64,000 bases of DNA from Leptolyngbya sp. NIES-2104 (GCF_001485215.1 NZ_BBWW01000001.1:5332001-5396000); one strand, 5' to 3'; shown: positions 40,876 to 48,430, numbered from the stretch's first letter. Notes: a model not told the origin generated them from the letters alone. Made by a program: numbers and translations.

Positions 40876-41070
40876 TTACTCAAACGGAATATCTTCACAG
40901 GATCGCTTTTCTATTTCAGCCTCAATTTCAGCGATACATTTTTGCCCGTATTCATGCCACGGTCGCCAACCAGATTGATTCACAATAAATTGCCACCCTT
41001 TTACGATCGAGGCTAGTTGCTCATAGCTGTAATTCTCCCAAGGCTCGAAGGTTGGATAAACATTAATCAT
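40876..41070 (-). CDS. Small hypothetical protein
   Basis: ATG 41070 has GGAG seven bases upstream. The 64-residue aromatic-rich product (MINVYPTFEPWENYSYEQLA, WQFIVNQSGWRPWHEYGQKC) ends in an acidic helix. It follows the gene at 41115 by 44 bp on the same strand. No family recognised. Confidence 0.58.
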   Translation of the reverse strand: MINVYPTFEPWENYSYEQLASIVKGWQFIVNQSGWRPWHEYGQKCIAEIEAEIEKRSCEDIPFE

Positions 41071-41114
41071 TCTTTTCTCCAAAAAAGTGTAGTCTTGCGG
41101 TGTGATGCAGTACT

Positions 41115-41447
41115 TCAAGGATCGGTTTCTTCGGGTGGCTCACGTCGATCGATGAATTCTTCAATCATGCGGCGATTCTCGGTTTGCAGTCCGCGAATCT
41201 CAGATTGCATTTCGTCAATTCGCATAATCGTTGTATCGATTCGCGTGACTACGTCGCGCTGAAGAGCGATCAAGTCCTGCATGTTTTGAGTCAGAGTGCG
41301 CTGCCCTTCGAAGAGTGAGTTGATTTGTTCTTGCTGCGATCGCATCTGGACATCATGAGCGCGTAAAGTTTGTCCTGTGTAGTCGATAAATTGAGTCAGT
41401 GCAGCGGACAAGGTAGAAATAGTTTCCGGTTCATTTTGTTCTGACAT
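41115..41447 (-). CDS. Coiled-coil protein
   Basis: From ATG 41447 the 110-residue product is nearly all helix with heptads (LTQFIDYTGQTLRAHDVQMR, LIALQRDVVTRIDTTIMRID, MQSEIRGLQTENRRMIEEFI). Coiled-coil proteins of this size in small elements are often scaffold or fibre-like. A TATAAT box (41483-41478, minus) lies about 30 bp upstream and would drive it, right beside the CGGTGT array. Confidence 0.58.
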   Translation of the reverse strand: MSEQNEPETISTLSAALTQFIDYTGQTLRAHDVQMRSQQEQINSLFEGQRTLTQNMQDLIALQRDVVTRIDTTIMRIDEMQSEIRGLQTENRRMIEEFIDRREPPEETDP

Positions 41448-41481
41448 AATTAGAGTGATTTTCATTGTTTCAAAAATTATA

Positions 41482-41511
41482 AACCCCGGCAGTTTGTGTG
41501 CGGGGTTTTTT
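41482..41511 (+). terminator. Hairpin with T-run next to the CGGTGT array
   Basis: AACCCCG (41482-41488) pairs with CGGGGTT (41501-41507), followed by TTTT on the plus strand. On the minus strand it would form at the 5' end of the mRNA for the gene at 41115. Confidence 0.6.
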
Positions 41512-41514
41512 CAT

Positions 41515-41626
41515 CGGTGTAAAATCGGTGTCGTTCCGGTGTTGGATCGGTGTAAGTTCCGGTGTAGCCATCGGTGTGTTACACCGCTAAGGACACCGAA
41601 CACCGCACCGATTCACCGATTTACCG
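41515..41626. repeat. Helically phased CGGTGT repeat array
   Basis: CGGTGT occurs six times in one direction at 41515, 41526, 41537, 41548, 41560 and 41572 (steps 11, 11, 11, 12, 12), then as ACACCG at 41581, 41593 and 41600, with shorter CACCG/ACCG copies at 41606, 41614 and 41623. It fills the gap between two genes of the late block. One-turn spacing means a protein would bind along one face of the helix. Confidence 0.8.
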
Positions 41627-41637
41627 ATCCGCGTGAT

Positions 41638-42303
41638 TCAAAGTGTTAGGAGAAGTCGCCATTCGCGCATAGAAGAATCGCGCCATTCTCCGAGTTGAAT
41701 CCCGGTTAATGCTACTAACAATTCACGCAAATTGTCGGTGTTTAAGCCGTAGTTTCTCCCCCAGTTTGAGCGGATTTTCTCGATACTAATCCATCCGTCT
41801 TTATCGGCTTGCTGTGTGCCTTTCGCGCTGAGATATTCGAGGCATAGCCAGCCAATATCGCCGCAAGCTTGCATGACATCCTGTTTCACTTTTAAGAGAT
41901 AGGTTGCTTGCTCTGGCGGTGCCAGCTCAGCATGAGGGGTAGTGCCCCATTCTTCGGTTTGTTCGGGATAGAGGTTTCCGAGTTCCTGCATTTGCTGATT
42001 GTGGTCTAAGTCCATCACTGCGATGTTGCGGTGATGCTGATTCATCATGCTGTGTGAGAGTTCTCGCTCAATCAGGGATTCTGTGAGGTCTTTTCGCCGT
42101 CCTTCTTTCTGCCACTTGGGGAGAATGTGAAGCGCGTGAATGAAGCAGAGAATCGGCACTAGAAAGGTGAGGAATTGCACTGCGGGCGGAAGGAGTCGCG
42201 CAAAGCAGACTAGACAAAACCAGGTGAGGCAACCCGCGCCAAAGGTGAGCGCCCATTGTTGCCCGTAGTGGGATTGTGGCATCCATTTCAGGTAGTGAGC
42301 CAT
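41638..42303 (-). CDS. Membrane protein with C-terminal winged-helix-like domain
   Basis: The 221-residue product has two transmembrane helices (WALTFGAGCLTWFCLVCFAR, FLTFLVPILCFIHALHILP), a charged middle with His-rich HSMMNQHHRNIAVMDLDHNQ, and a C-terminal part (DGWISIEKIRSNWGRNYGLN, LRELLVALTGIQLGEWRDSS) resembling a winged helix. Such a layout would tether DNA to the membrane. It overlaps the upstream small membrane protein gene by 16 bp. It has no ATPase motif. Family unknown. Confidence 0.6.
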   Translation of the reverse strand: MAHYLKWMPQSHYGQQWALTFGAGCLTWFCLVCFARLLPPAVQFLTFLVPILCFIHALHILPKWQKEGRRKDLTESLIERELSHSMMNQHHRNIAVMDLDHNQQMQELGNLYPEQTEEWGTTPHAELAPPEQATYLLKVKQDVMQACGDIGWLCLEYLSAKGTQQADKDGWISIEKIRSNWGRNYGLNTDNLRELLVALTGIQLGEWRDSSMREWRLLLTL

Positions 42304-42557
42304 CCGATTAACCCTCCAATCATCAGAGTGAGAAATAGCGCGATCGACATTCCAAGCGTGGTGTCTTCAGTCCAGCCAAAATGCTGATCGAGGAGTGGAC
42401 CGGCAAAGTACGCCATCAAAGTCAGAACGAATACGAGGAGCAGCAGTACCCATAAGCCGATCGTGAGTGGGGGAAGGTGACGCGCCATTAGTCCGATAAA
42501 AGAACTAATGGCTAGACCTAACCCGATGAGAGTCGCCAGTCTAGCCAGTTTGAACAT
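42288..42557 (-). CDS. Small three-helix membrane protein
   Basis: The 89-residue product is almost entirely hydrophobic, with three segments (LATLIGLGLAISSFIGLMA, TIGLWVLLLLVFVLTLMAYF, LGMSIALFLTLMIGGLIGWL). GGAGGTAACTGAAT precedes its ATG, a strong ribosome binding site. It is coupled to the gene at 41638 by overlap. No family recognised. Confidence 0.62.
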   Translation of the reverse strand: MFKLARLATLIGLGLAISSFIGLMARHLPPLTIGLWVLLLLVFVLTLMAYFAGPLLDQHFGWTEDTTLGMSIALFLTLMIGGLIGWLTT

Positions 42558-42678
42558 ATTCAGTTACCTCCAGTGGGTTTACCAGTTTGAGGGGTGAGCG
42601 ATTTCTTCTACTAGCCAAGGATTTACCCACATGGGGCAGTGATTAACGCTCCTTACCGCTGTGTTGACCCCGACGAAA

Positions 42679-43161
42679 TTACCAGCGCTTGCTAACTTCG
42701 GAATAGAGCGCTTGATATTCGCTCACTCTCACCTCTGCTTCATGATGTGCCGCACTCAGCGAGTAGCCCATCTTGGCGTATTGCGGGGTGAGGTTGTAGA
42801 GCGTGTTGGCTTTGTTGACATCCACTTTCTTTTTGGTGGCAGTCGTGCGGGCAACGGTGGTCTGATAACCACGGAATGATGCTTGGTCGGATGCGTCCGA
42901 TTGCTCGATCGACCGTAGCGATTTGTATGCCTGACGGTTGACTTTCGCCTGTCGCTGACGAGTCGCTGCACTGACCCGCAATTTATCCGCTTCTTCTTGG
43001 GTAAAGTTTTTGTGATTGGTGACAACTTTCTCGGTGCGGATTTCGGAAGCGTCGCCGGGGTTCCAGGGAGTGGGTGCGCCACTGGCGACGTTCATCACGT
43101 CGTTCTTGGTCATGATGCGGTTGATTTTGGCAGAGTTGCCGCTGGATGTTCCAAGTCTCAT
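42679..43161 (-). CDS. Hypothetical soluble protein of element B
   Basis: ATG 43161 has AGGAG ten bases upstream. The 160-residue polar product (MRLGTSSGNSAKINRIMTKN, NFTQEEADKLRVSAATRQRQ, YSLSAAHHEAEVRVSEYQAL) is basic and helical. It lies between single-pass membrane protein genes. No family recognised. The 121-bp gap to the next gene (42558-42678) has no clear gene. Confidence 0.58.
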   Translation of the reverse strand: MRLGTSSGNSAKINRIMTKNDVMNVASGAPTPWNPGDASEIRTEKVVTNHKNFTQEEADKLRVSAATRQRQAKVNRQAYKSLRSIEQSDASDQASFRGYQTTVARTTATKKKVDVNKANTLYNLTPQYAKMGYSLSAAHHEAEVRVSEYQALYSEVSKRW

Positions 43162-43218
43162 TTTGAATTTCTCCTAATGTCTGTAAGTTGAAATCCCCTG
43201 CTTTGAGGGATTTAGAGG

Positions 43219-43539
43219 TTAGCGATTGCAGAATGCAAAGCAGTTCGTCGGAACCACTTTTTCTTGGGTGACGATGACGGGCTTTTCGATGATTACGGGC
43301 TGGTTAGCGGTGGCAGCTGGTGGTGACATCGATGTGACCACAACTTGGGTCACGGCGGCGATCGCGGTCATCGTCGCGCCCATGAGTAGCCAGAATAAGC
43401 CGTCTTTTTGGCTCATCAATTTGGCGATCGCACTTTCGGGCACGATTCGATAGTCGATGCCGTTGTGACGATGGACCGGGAAGTCTTCAACGTTGGGACT
43501 TTGCCAGGGGATCGGTTTGTGTTTGGTCAGATTTGCCAT
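43219..43539 (-). CDS. Single-pass membrane protein
   Basis: From ATG 43539 the 106-residue product has a polar N-terminus (MANLTKHKPIPWQSPNVEDF), one transmembrane helix (GLFWLLMGATMTAIAAVTQV) and an outside tail with two Cys (VPTNCFAFCNR). It is the first gene of the leftward block after the repressor, so it would be expressed first. The ribosome binding site is weak; an upstream TTG is an alternative. Family unknown. Confidence 0.57.
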   Translation of the reverse strand: MANLTKHKPIPWQSPNVEDFPVHRHNGIDYRIVPESAIAKLMSQKDGLFWLLMGATMTAIAAVTQVVVTSMSPPAATANQPVIIEKPVIVTQEKVVPTNCFAFCNR

Positions 43540-43798
43540 GATGGTAGGTAGAAAAAACAACAAGGGCGATCGCGCTTCCCGATGGAGAAAGCACGATCGC
43601 CCGTTTCATCAATCAATTTTCGAGATTACGTACATAATTGGATTGCTCCGTGTTACTTGCAAGGTGGACGGAGTGCAAGGGGAGCGCGTCTCCCCTGCAA
43701 CTAAGGCTTAATTGGTACTTGTTCTCCTCCTAAAAACGAACGGTTCTTACTGTGACGCTGATGTGTAGTTGCTGGCTACGCCTCAGCGTTTTTGTTTG

Positions 43799-44053
43799 TT
43801 AGGTTTCGTGTGCGCTTGCTCGGTCTAGAAAATCCGCGATATCCCAATCAACACTCTGCAACTCTCGAACAAGAGAACGCATTTGCGGAACTGTCAGAGA
43901 CATAGGTTTGGCTCCGCGCTCCCATCTACTGATTGAAACGACGGAAGCGCCTAAACGCCTAGCAAGTTCTTCCTGGGAGATATTCCCAAGCCTTTCACGT
44001 AGTGCTTTCAAGGGTGATCCGCCTTCCTCGGATTGCAAGTTTGCTTCTATCAT
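43799..44053 (-). CDS. XRE-family repressor of element B
   Basis: The helix-turn-helix is complete: LKALRERLGNISQEELARRL, GASVVSISRWERGAKPMSLT, with a helical C-terminus. I choose ATG 44053 (84 residues), because the longer frame to 44158 would run through two operator-like palindromes at 44070-44093. The gene separates the rightward replication-integration genes from the leftward block, the position of a phage immunity repressor, and probably autoregulates. Confidence 0.75.
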   Translation of the reverse strand: MIEANLQSEEGGSPLKALRERLGNISQEELARRLGASVVSISRWERGAKPMSLTVPQMRSLVRELQSVDWDIADFLDRASAHET

Positions 44054-44069
44054 CTTATCATCAGGACTA

Positions 44070-44093
44070 GTCCCAAAGACAAGTCTTAAAGAC
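44070..44093. promoter_or_regulatory. Twin operator boxes of the element B repressor
   Basis: Two 11-bp dyads, GTCCCAAAGAC (44070-44080) and the near-palindrome GTCTTAAAGAC (44083-44093), lie side by side 17 bp upstream of the repressor ATG and face the rightward operon. The arms GTC...GAC are shared. Confidence 0.6.
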
Positions 44094-44326
44094 AGGTTTT
44101 TGGGTGTACGATGCGGCGCGGGGTGAGATTTGCCGTCCTTCCCCGTGTCGCTACCCAATAATCCAACAAATCAGGTGATTTACCCGATTACCTCTACTGC
44201 CGTTGCTCATGCGAACGGCAAAAAGTCCAAAAGAAAGCGCGATCGCCCCCTCACCAGGAACGCGATCGCGCTTATCAATCAACTGTTTCTTATCAATTCA
44301 TCATCTATCTACACAGAGGATACACG

Positions 44327-44638
44327 ATGTCAAGCCATACGTTAAAACCGCTTTGCTACTATCAATCCGACCGTAGAGACGAAATCCTGAGTACGATCGC
44401 GCTTGAATTTGGCGATCACTTCGAGAAACTCACGATCATTCAGAAACGAGAAGCCCTTGCCGTAATGGGTCTTACTACTTTTGCGGAATCGCTCAGTGAA
44501 GCGCAGGTGATGTTTCACTGCTCAGTCATGTTTTCATGCGTTCCCCGAAACTTCTATCTCTTGGCAGAGCAGCTCACTCCAGATGGACGGCTGGCACTGT
44601 CGATCGCCCTGGCTCAATCCCTCCGGACTTACTCATGA
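44327..44638 (+). CDS. Hypothetical protein, related to the gene at 11858
   Basis: ATG 44327 has GAGG seven bases upstream. The 103-residue product contains FGDHFEKLTIIQKREALAVM, which matches FGNHFEALTAVEKFTLIGIL in the region A protein. It opens the rightward (early) operon of element B under the control of the twin operators. Function unknown; presence in both elements suggests a role in maintenance or regulation. Confidence 0.62.
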   Translation: MSSHTLKPLCYYQSDRRDEILSTIALEFGDHFEKLTIIQKREALAVMGLTTFAESLSEAQVMFHCSVMFSCVPRNFYLLAEQLTPDGRLALSIALAQSLRTYS

Positions 44639-44859
44639 ACGATTTAGATAAGAATCACATCAGACGGCTTGAAAACCAAATCAGCGTTCTAACTCAGCAA
44701 CTCATTCAAGCCAATCACGATATTGCCCGATTGCATATCCATCTCGGAAATGCGATCGCAGAATCCGACTCGATCGACTGGCAACGAACCGGAACCAAGA
44801 TCGAAGGCAGAATTGCCGCACTTGAATCGCTTAAATTCAAACAGTCGCACACCTGGTAA
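44635..44859 (+). CDS. Small coiled-coil protein
   Basis: The ATG overlaps the previous stop (ATGA at 44635-44638). The 74-residue helical product (LDKNHIRRLENQISVLTQQL, IQANHDIARLHIHLGNAIAE) is followed by a strong hairpin at 44862. No family recognised. Confidence 0.58.
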   Translation: MNDLDKNHIRRLENQISVLTQQLIQANHDIARLHIHLGNAIAESDSIDWQRTGTKIEGRIAALESLKFKQSHTW

Positions 44860-44861
44860 GA

Positions 44862-44906
44862 CAAAAGCCTGACGGCGAGATTGACCCCTACACCGTCAGG
44901 CTTTTG
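44862..44906 (+). terminator. Strong hairpin ahead of the replication gene
   Basis: CAAAAGCCTGACGG (44862-44875) and CCGTCAGGCTTTTG (44893-44906) form a perfect 14-bp stem with a 17-nt loop and a short T-run in the 3' arm. A second hairpin (CCTAGCAAA/TTTGCTAGG, 44927-44950) follows before the rep start. They may attenuate readthrough into the replication gene. Confidence 0.65.
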
Positions 44907-44994
44907 CTTGATATTGATCCCACGCGCCTAGCAAACACCATTTTGCTAGGACTTTTCACGCGAAAAATTACGTAACTTGTTGGAGACACTTCAA

Positions 44995-47415
44995 ATGGTA
45001 GCAAGCCATAACACCCCCGTCCAATTCGACATTCGCAATTTTATCGAATTCGACTCTCAGAATCGCGCCATCTGCCCCGCTTGCCAATCTGCCAAAGGTG
45101 AGAGCTACACCAAGCGCAATCTATCCGTTGCACCGAATGGCGCTTACAAATGTCATCGCGGTTGCACCTCTGGAGAAATCAGATCGGCATTAGGAGCGGA
45201 AAAACCGCGTCAAGTGCCAACCGCGATCGCAAAACCCGCCACAAACATCACTCTGCCACCGCACCGCATCAAAGAAGCGCACGATCGACTGATGGCATCT
45301 GACGGACCCGCGAAACAGTGGCTACACGATCGAGGCATCACCGACGGACTGATCCAGCGTCATCAGATCGGCATCACCCGCGCCAAAGTCAACAATCAAC
45401 AGCACTTGCCCGCAATCACGATTCCGATTCCCGCGAATGCTGACGGCACCCAGTTCTACCAGAAGAAACGAGTCGCGCCCTGGATCGACGAATCGAATCA
45501 ACCGGAAAACTATAAGCCGTGGTCACAGTACGGCATTCCTAACAGCGTTTATTTCACCTGGCTACCCGCGAATGCGACTCAAACGTATCTCTGTGAGGGG
45601 GAATGGGATGCGATTCGACTCGGTGATCTGTTGAGAAATGCAGACTTAGAAATTGCCTGCGCCACATTCACCAGCGGGGCGGGAAATGTGCCCGGTCAAG
45701 ATCAACTCGACCTACTGCCGGGTGAGGTGATCATCTTTTACGATCGCAATGACGCGCCACTGAAGAACGGCGATCGCCCCGGTGAAATTGGGGCAAGAAA
45801 AATCGCTAAAGCACTCGGAACCCGCGCCAAAATCGCATCTGTCCCCATGCTCGACGATTGCAGCGTCAAAGGTTGGGATGTCTCGAACGCGATCGAGGCG
45901 GGCTACTCGCTAGATGACTTCAAACAAGCGGCTGCCGAATCACTCGCGCTACAACCCGATGAACCGAAGAAGCGAGAAAACCCGCTACGAGCGCGGATGA
46001 TCAAAAATATCGATCTGATTGCGCGGGCGGCAGATTATATCGACTGGCTTGTTCCAGACCTGCTCACCCCAAACGAACTCTTCATTCTCGGAACTCCCCC
46101 ACGAACCGGAAAATCATTGTTTTGTCTGACGCTGGCAAAAGCGATCGCTACGGGTGGAACCTTTCTCGATCGTCCCGTTACTCAAGGGTCAGTGATTTAT
46201 GTGAACTGCGAGGACGGTGAAACGAAAGTGAAATACCGTCAAACGGCTCAAGGTTGGGAGCAGTGGGGCTATGACCTGCCCGTCTACTGGTTCAACGAAT
46301 TCAAACTCTCAGAGTTGAGTGACTTACGAGAGTTGATCGAAGAAATCGGAGATGTCCGCCTGCTTGTACTCGACACCTTAAGCCGGGTGAGAAACGACAA
46401 CGCGAAAGAAAGCAGTTCTGAGATGGGACGGATTTTAGAACCGCTCCAGCAGCTCGCACGCGATACCGGCACCTGCGTTCTACTCACTCACCATCTCTCT
46501 GAGGCGACGCTCGAAAAAGATGATGACCCCTTTAAGCTACTGCGCGGTAATTCATCAATTCGATCGACTTGCCGGGGGGCAATGGTGATGTTGCCGGGTG
46601 AGAACTGCTATCGGCTCATCAGCGAAAACGGTTGGTGCGATCTCATGGATCTAAACGTTCGCATTCAACCTGACACGCTCGAATGGAAATTATTGGGCAA
46701 TTGGAACCCGCGAGTCGATGGAGATATGAAGCAGCAAATTCTAGATCATTTGAACTTAGTAGGAATTGCAACGATTCAAGAAATCGCCACTGAACTTAAC
46801 TTTAACGCGGGGTCTGTTTGTACTATTTTGCACCGTCTCCAACGCGAAGATATGGTCGAAAAAATCGGCGGGAAGGGTCGTCAACTGGCACACTACCAGC
46901 GTAGCGCCACTTTGTCCCAACAACTCAATATGCTGTTAGGACACCAGAACCCAGATGACACAAGCGATACAGCTTGTCCTAACAAAAAAATATTAGAGAA
47001 TGATCTGCCTTTAAAAGTGATCAATTCCCCCAAAAGTGATCAATCAGAGACGCAAGAGAATTTTCCTCATGAGAGAAAGGTGATCACTTTTTCCCAAAAT
47101 GATCACTTTTTTTCTAATACTCCCCCTCTGTTAGGACAAAGCTGTAAGCCAGATCCCGTAAGCGATGTATGTCCTAACAGCCCAGATCGCCTGTTAGGAC
47201 AAGGTGATCAACTGTCACACAGGTTAGACCCTGTATTGACACCCCTAAAAGTGGGTGATCGAGCGGTCTATATCGGTCCGGATAAACCGATGAGTATGCT
47301 TTGTGGCAACCGTCATTTAGAAATCTTAGAAATGCAGAATGACCGGGCGATCGTCAAAAACAAAAAATGGGTGGTGAGCCAAACTGTCCCGCTGGCAGAT
47401 CTGCGACGGGTATAG
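44995..47415 (+). CDS. TOPRIM primase-helicase replication protein of element B
   Basis: ATG 44995 has GGAG ten bases upstream (the TTGs before it lack a site). The 806-residue protein begins with a zinc-finger primase part (ICPACQSAKGESY, YKCHRGCTSGEI), then a TOPRIM fold (TYLCEGEWDAIRLGDLL, EVIIFYDRNDA). A RecA-like helicase follows: Walker A FILGTPPRTGKSLFCLTLAK, Walker B VRLLVLDTLSRVR, CVLLTHHLSEA. Next come a winged helix (MKQQILDHLNLVGIATIQEI and on), a repeat-coded linker (46930-47212) and a KOW-like end (VGDRAVYIGPDKPMSMLCGN). The helicase and tail arrangement parallels the region A protein, but the primase half differs. It would prime and unwind element DNA. Confidence 0.85.
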   Translation: MVASHNTPVQFDIRNFIEFDSQNRAICPACQSAKGESYTKRNLSVAPNGAYKCHRGCTSGEIRSALGAEKPRQVPTAIAKPATNITLPPHRIKEAHDRLMASDGPAKQWLHDRGITDGLIQRHQIGITRAKVNNQQHLPAITIPIPANADGTQFYQKKRVAPWIDESNQPENYKPWSQYGIPNSVYFTWLPANATQTYLCEGEWDAIRLGDLLRNADLEIACATFTSGAGNVPGQDQLDLLPGEVIIFYDRNDAPLKNGDRPGEIGARKIAKALGTRAKIASVPMLDDCSVKGWDVSNAIEAGYSLDDFKQAAAESLALQPDEPKKRENPLRARMIKNIDLIARAADYIDWLVPDLLTPNELFILGTPPRTGKSLFCLTLAKAIATGGTFLDRPVTQGSVIYVNCEDGETKVKYRQTAQGWEQWGYDLPVYWFNEFKLSELSDLRELIEEIGDVRLLVLDTLSRVRNDNAKESSSEMGRILEPLQQLARDTGTCVLLTHHLSEATLEKDDDPFKLLRGNSSIRSTCRGAMVMLPGENCYRLISENGWCDLMDLNVRIQPDTLEWKLLGNWNPRVDGDMKQQILDHLNLVGIATIQEIATELNFNAGSVCTILHRLQREDMVEKIGGKGRQLAHYQRSATLSQQLNMLLGHQNPDDTSDTACPNKKILENDLPLKVINSPKSDQSETQENFPHERKVITFSQNDHFFSNTPPLLGQSCKPDPVSDVCPNSPDRLLGQGDQLSHRLDPVLTPLKVGDRAVYIGPDKPMSMLCGNRHLEILEMQNDRAIVKNKKWVVSQTVPLADLRRV
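46933..47212. repeat. Two interleaved repeat families inside the element B rep gene
   Basis: CTGTTAGGACA lies at 46933, 47128 and 47191, with inverted copies at 46975 (TGTCCTAACA) and 47170 (TGTCCTAACAG). AAAAGTGATCA lies at 47013 and 47032, with inverted TGATCACTTTT at 47081 and 47100, plus a shorter GGTGATCA near 47203. They fall in the linker between winged helix and C-terminal domain, as in the region A gene. Confidence 0.65.
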
Positions 47416-47421
47416 GGGGCT

Positions 47422-48330
47422 ATGCGACGGCATAGCATCGACTCCTACGAACTGCTTCAGATTTGGCTTGCATACACCGAGTTTCAGTCTCACCAGCTTG
47501 AACCGTCCACCCTAAAGCGCGACTACGGCAAAATTTCCAAACGAGTCGCGCTCATGCCGCCATTGAGCGATGAAATCGCGGTGCGCGATTGGCTTATGCG
47601 ACGGTATTCGACTGAAACCGTAAGGAGAATGCTGCAAAAATTTTCCGCTTGCTGTGGTTGGGCAGTACGATCGCGCTACTTGAAGGTGAATCCCTATGAC
47701 GGTCTAGATAAAGACTTTCGCAAGAAAGCGAACAATCACGATCGACGGGCATTCACCGCCATAGAACGCGATCGCATTCTTACAGCAGTTGAGGAAAATC
47801 GCTTTGCCAGTCGTTACGGCAAATGGAAGCACTCGTTCTATTTGCCGTACTTTCAATTTCTGTTCTGGACCGGCTGCCGATTAGAGGAAGCGAACGCGCT
47901 CCACTGGCGGAATGTGTCTAAGAATTGCGATCGCGTCAAATTCTGCGAAGCACTCCCTGCTGACACTCGCATTCTCGGAAGCATCAAAACTCACAAAATT
48001 AGAGAGTTCAAGTGTAATCGAAGACTAATCCACCTCTTACAGAGACTCGATCGAGTTGATTCATTCGTCTTTCTCTCACCTGGTGGATCAGCGATCGATT
48101 CACACAACGTTTTAAACCGCACTTGGCGACCCGTCCTAGAAGAATTAGTCGATGAATCCGAGATACGCGAATACCTACCGTTGAAACACTGTCGCCATAC
48201 GTTCATTACACTGGCACTTGAAGCGGGAATCGAAGTTAAAGACGTTGCTGCACTTGTTGGTAACTCACCAGACGTGATCTATCGCCACTATGCCGCGAAG
48301 AAACCAGATCTTGATTTACCAGAATTCTGA
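47422..48330 (+). CDS. Tyrosine recombinase of element B, lacking the arm-binding domain
   Basis: The 302-residue protein begins directly with the core-binding domain (LAYTEFQSHQLEPSTLKRDY). The catalytic residues are WTGCRLEEANALHWRNV (Arg I), SIKTHKIREFK (Lys), LKHCRHTFITLALEAGI (Arg II) and SPDVIYRHYAA (Tyr). It aligns with the integrase at 30677 over its full length but lacks that protein's first 110 or so residues. It starts 6 bp after the rep stop, so replication and integration genes are one operon, and it ends 56 bp from the attachment core. It probably recombines the 44-bp tRNA-Met cores. Confidence 0.85.
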   Translation: MRRHSIDSYELLQIWLAYTEFQSHQLEPSTLKRDYGKISKRVALMPPLSDEIAVRDWLMRRYSTETVRRMLQKFSACCGWAVRSRYLKVNPYDGLDKDFRKKANNHDRRAFTAIERDRILTAVEENRFASRYGKWKHSFYLPYFQFLFWTGCRLEEANALHWRNVSKNCDRVKFCEALPADTRILGSIKTHKIREFKCNRRLIHLLQRLDRVDSFVFLSPGGSAIDSHNVLNRTWRPVLEELVDESEIREYLPLKHCRHTFITLALEAGIEVKDVAALVGNSPDVIYRHYAAKKPDLDLPEF

Positions 48331-48337
48331 TCAAAAT

Positions 48338-48369
48338 AAGGGGTAAATTCTCGATAGAATTTACCCCTT
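48338..48369. terminator. Hairpin between the integrase and the attachment core
   Basis: AAGGGGTAAATTC (48338-48350) and GAATTTACCCCTT (48357-48369) form a perfect 13-bp stem with a 6-nt loop, 8 bp after the integrase stop. It probably ends the operon; it could also be a recombination accessory site because it is 17 bp from the core. Confidence 0.65.
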
Positions 48370-48386
48370 ACAAATCGCTAAAACCG

Positions 48387-48430
48387 ATGGCTCAGGCGAG
48401 ATTTGAACTTGCGACCTTGGGCTTATGAGT
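48387..48430. repeat. Right 44-bp attachment core
   Basis: The sequence is identical to 32111-32154 and covers the 3' half of the tRNA-Met gene, here joined to the 5' half. It marks the right end of element B. Confidence 0.9.

Larger units (their letters stand above)
32111..48430. mobile_element. Integrated virus-like or satellite-like element B, 16.3 kb
   Basis: Identical 44-bp tRNA-Met cores define both ends. Inside are an integrase and a primase-helicase read rightward, an XRE repressor with two operator boxes, and about 17 leftward genes. These include several one- to three-helix membrane proteins, a large Pro/Gly-rich protein and tail-fibre-like proteins. The early/late split around a repressor is phage-like. 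I find no terminase, portal, capsid, Zot, packaging or conjugation ATPase. Possibilities are a phage satellite, a small non-tailed virus with unknown capsid, or an extracellular-appendage element. Confidence 0.75.

Noticed and set aside
41515-41626. CRISPR-like array
   Set aside because: The repeat unit is 6 bp at 11-12 bp steps and turns into its inverted form, so there are no spacers and no cas genes nearby.
44862-44995. A second IncI-like RNA switch before the element B rep gene
   Set aside because: Two strong hairpins are present, but the loops have no complementary partner near the start codon and there is no leader ORF, so simple termination or attenuation is enough.
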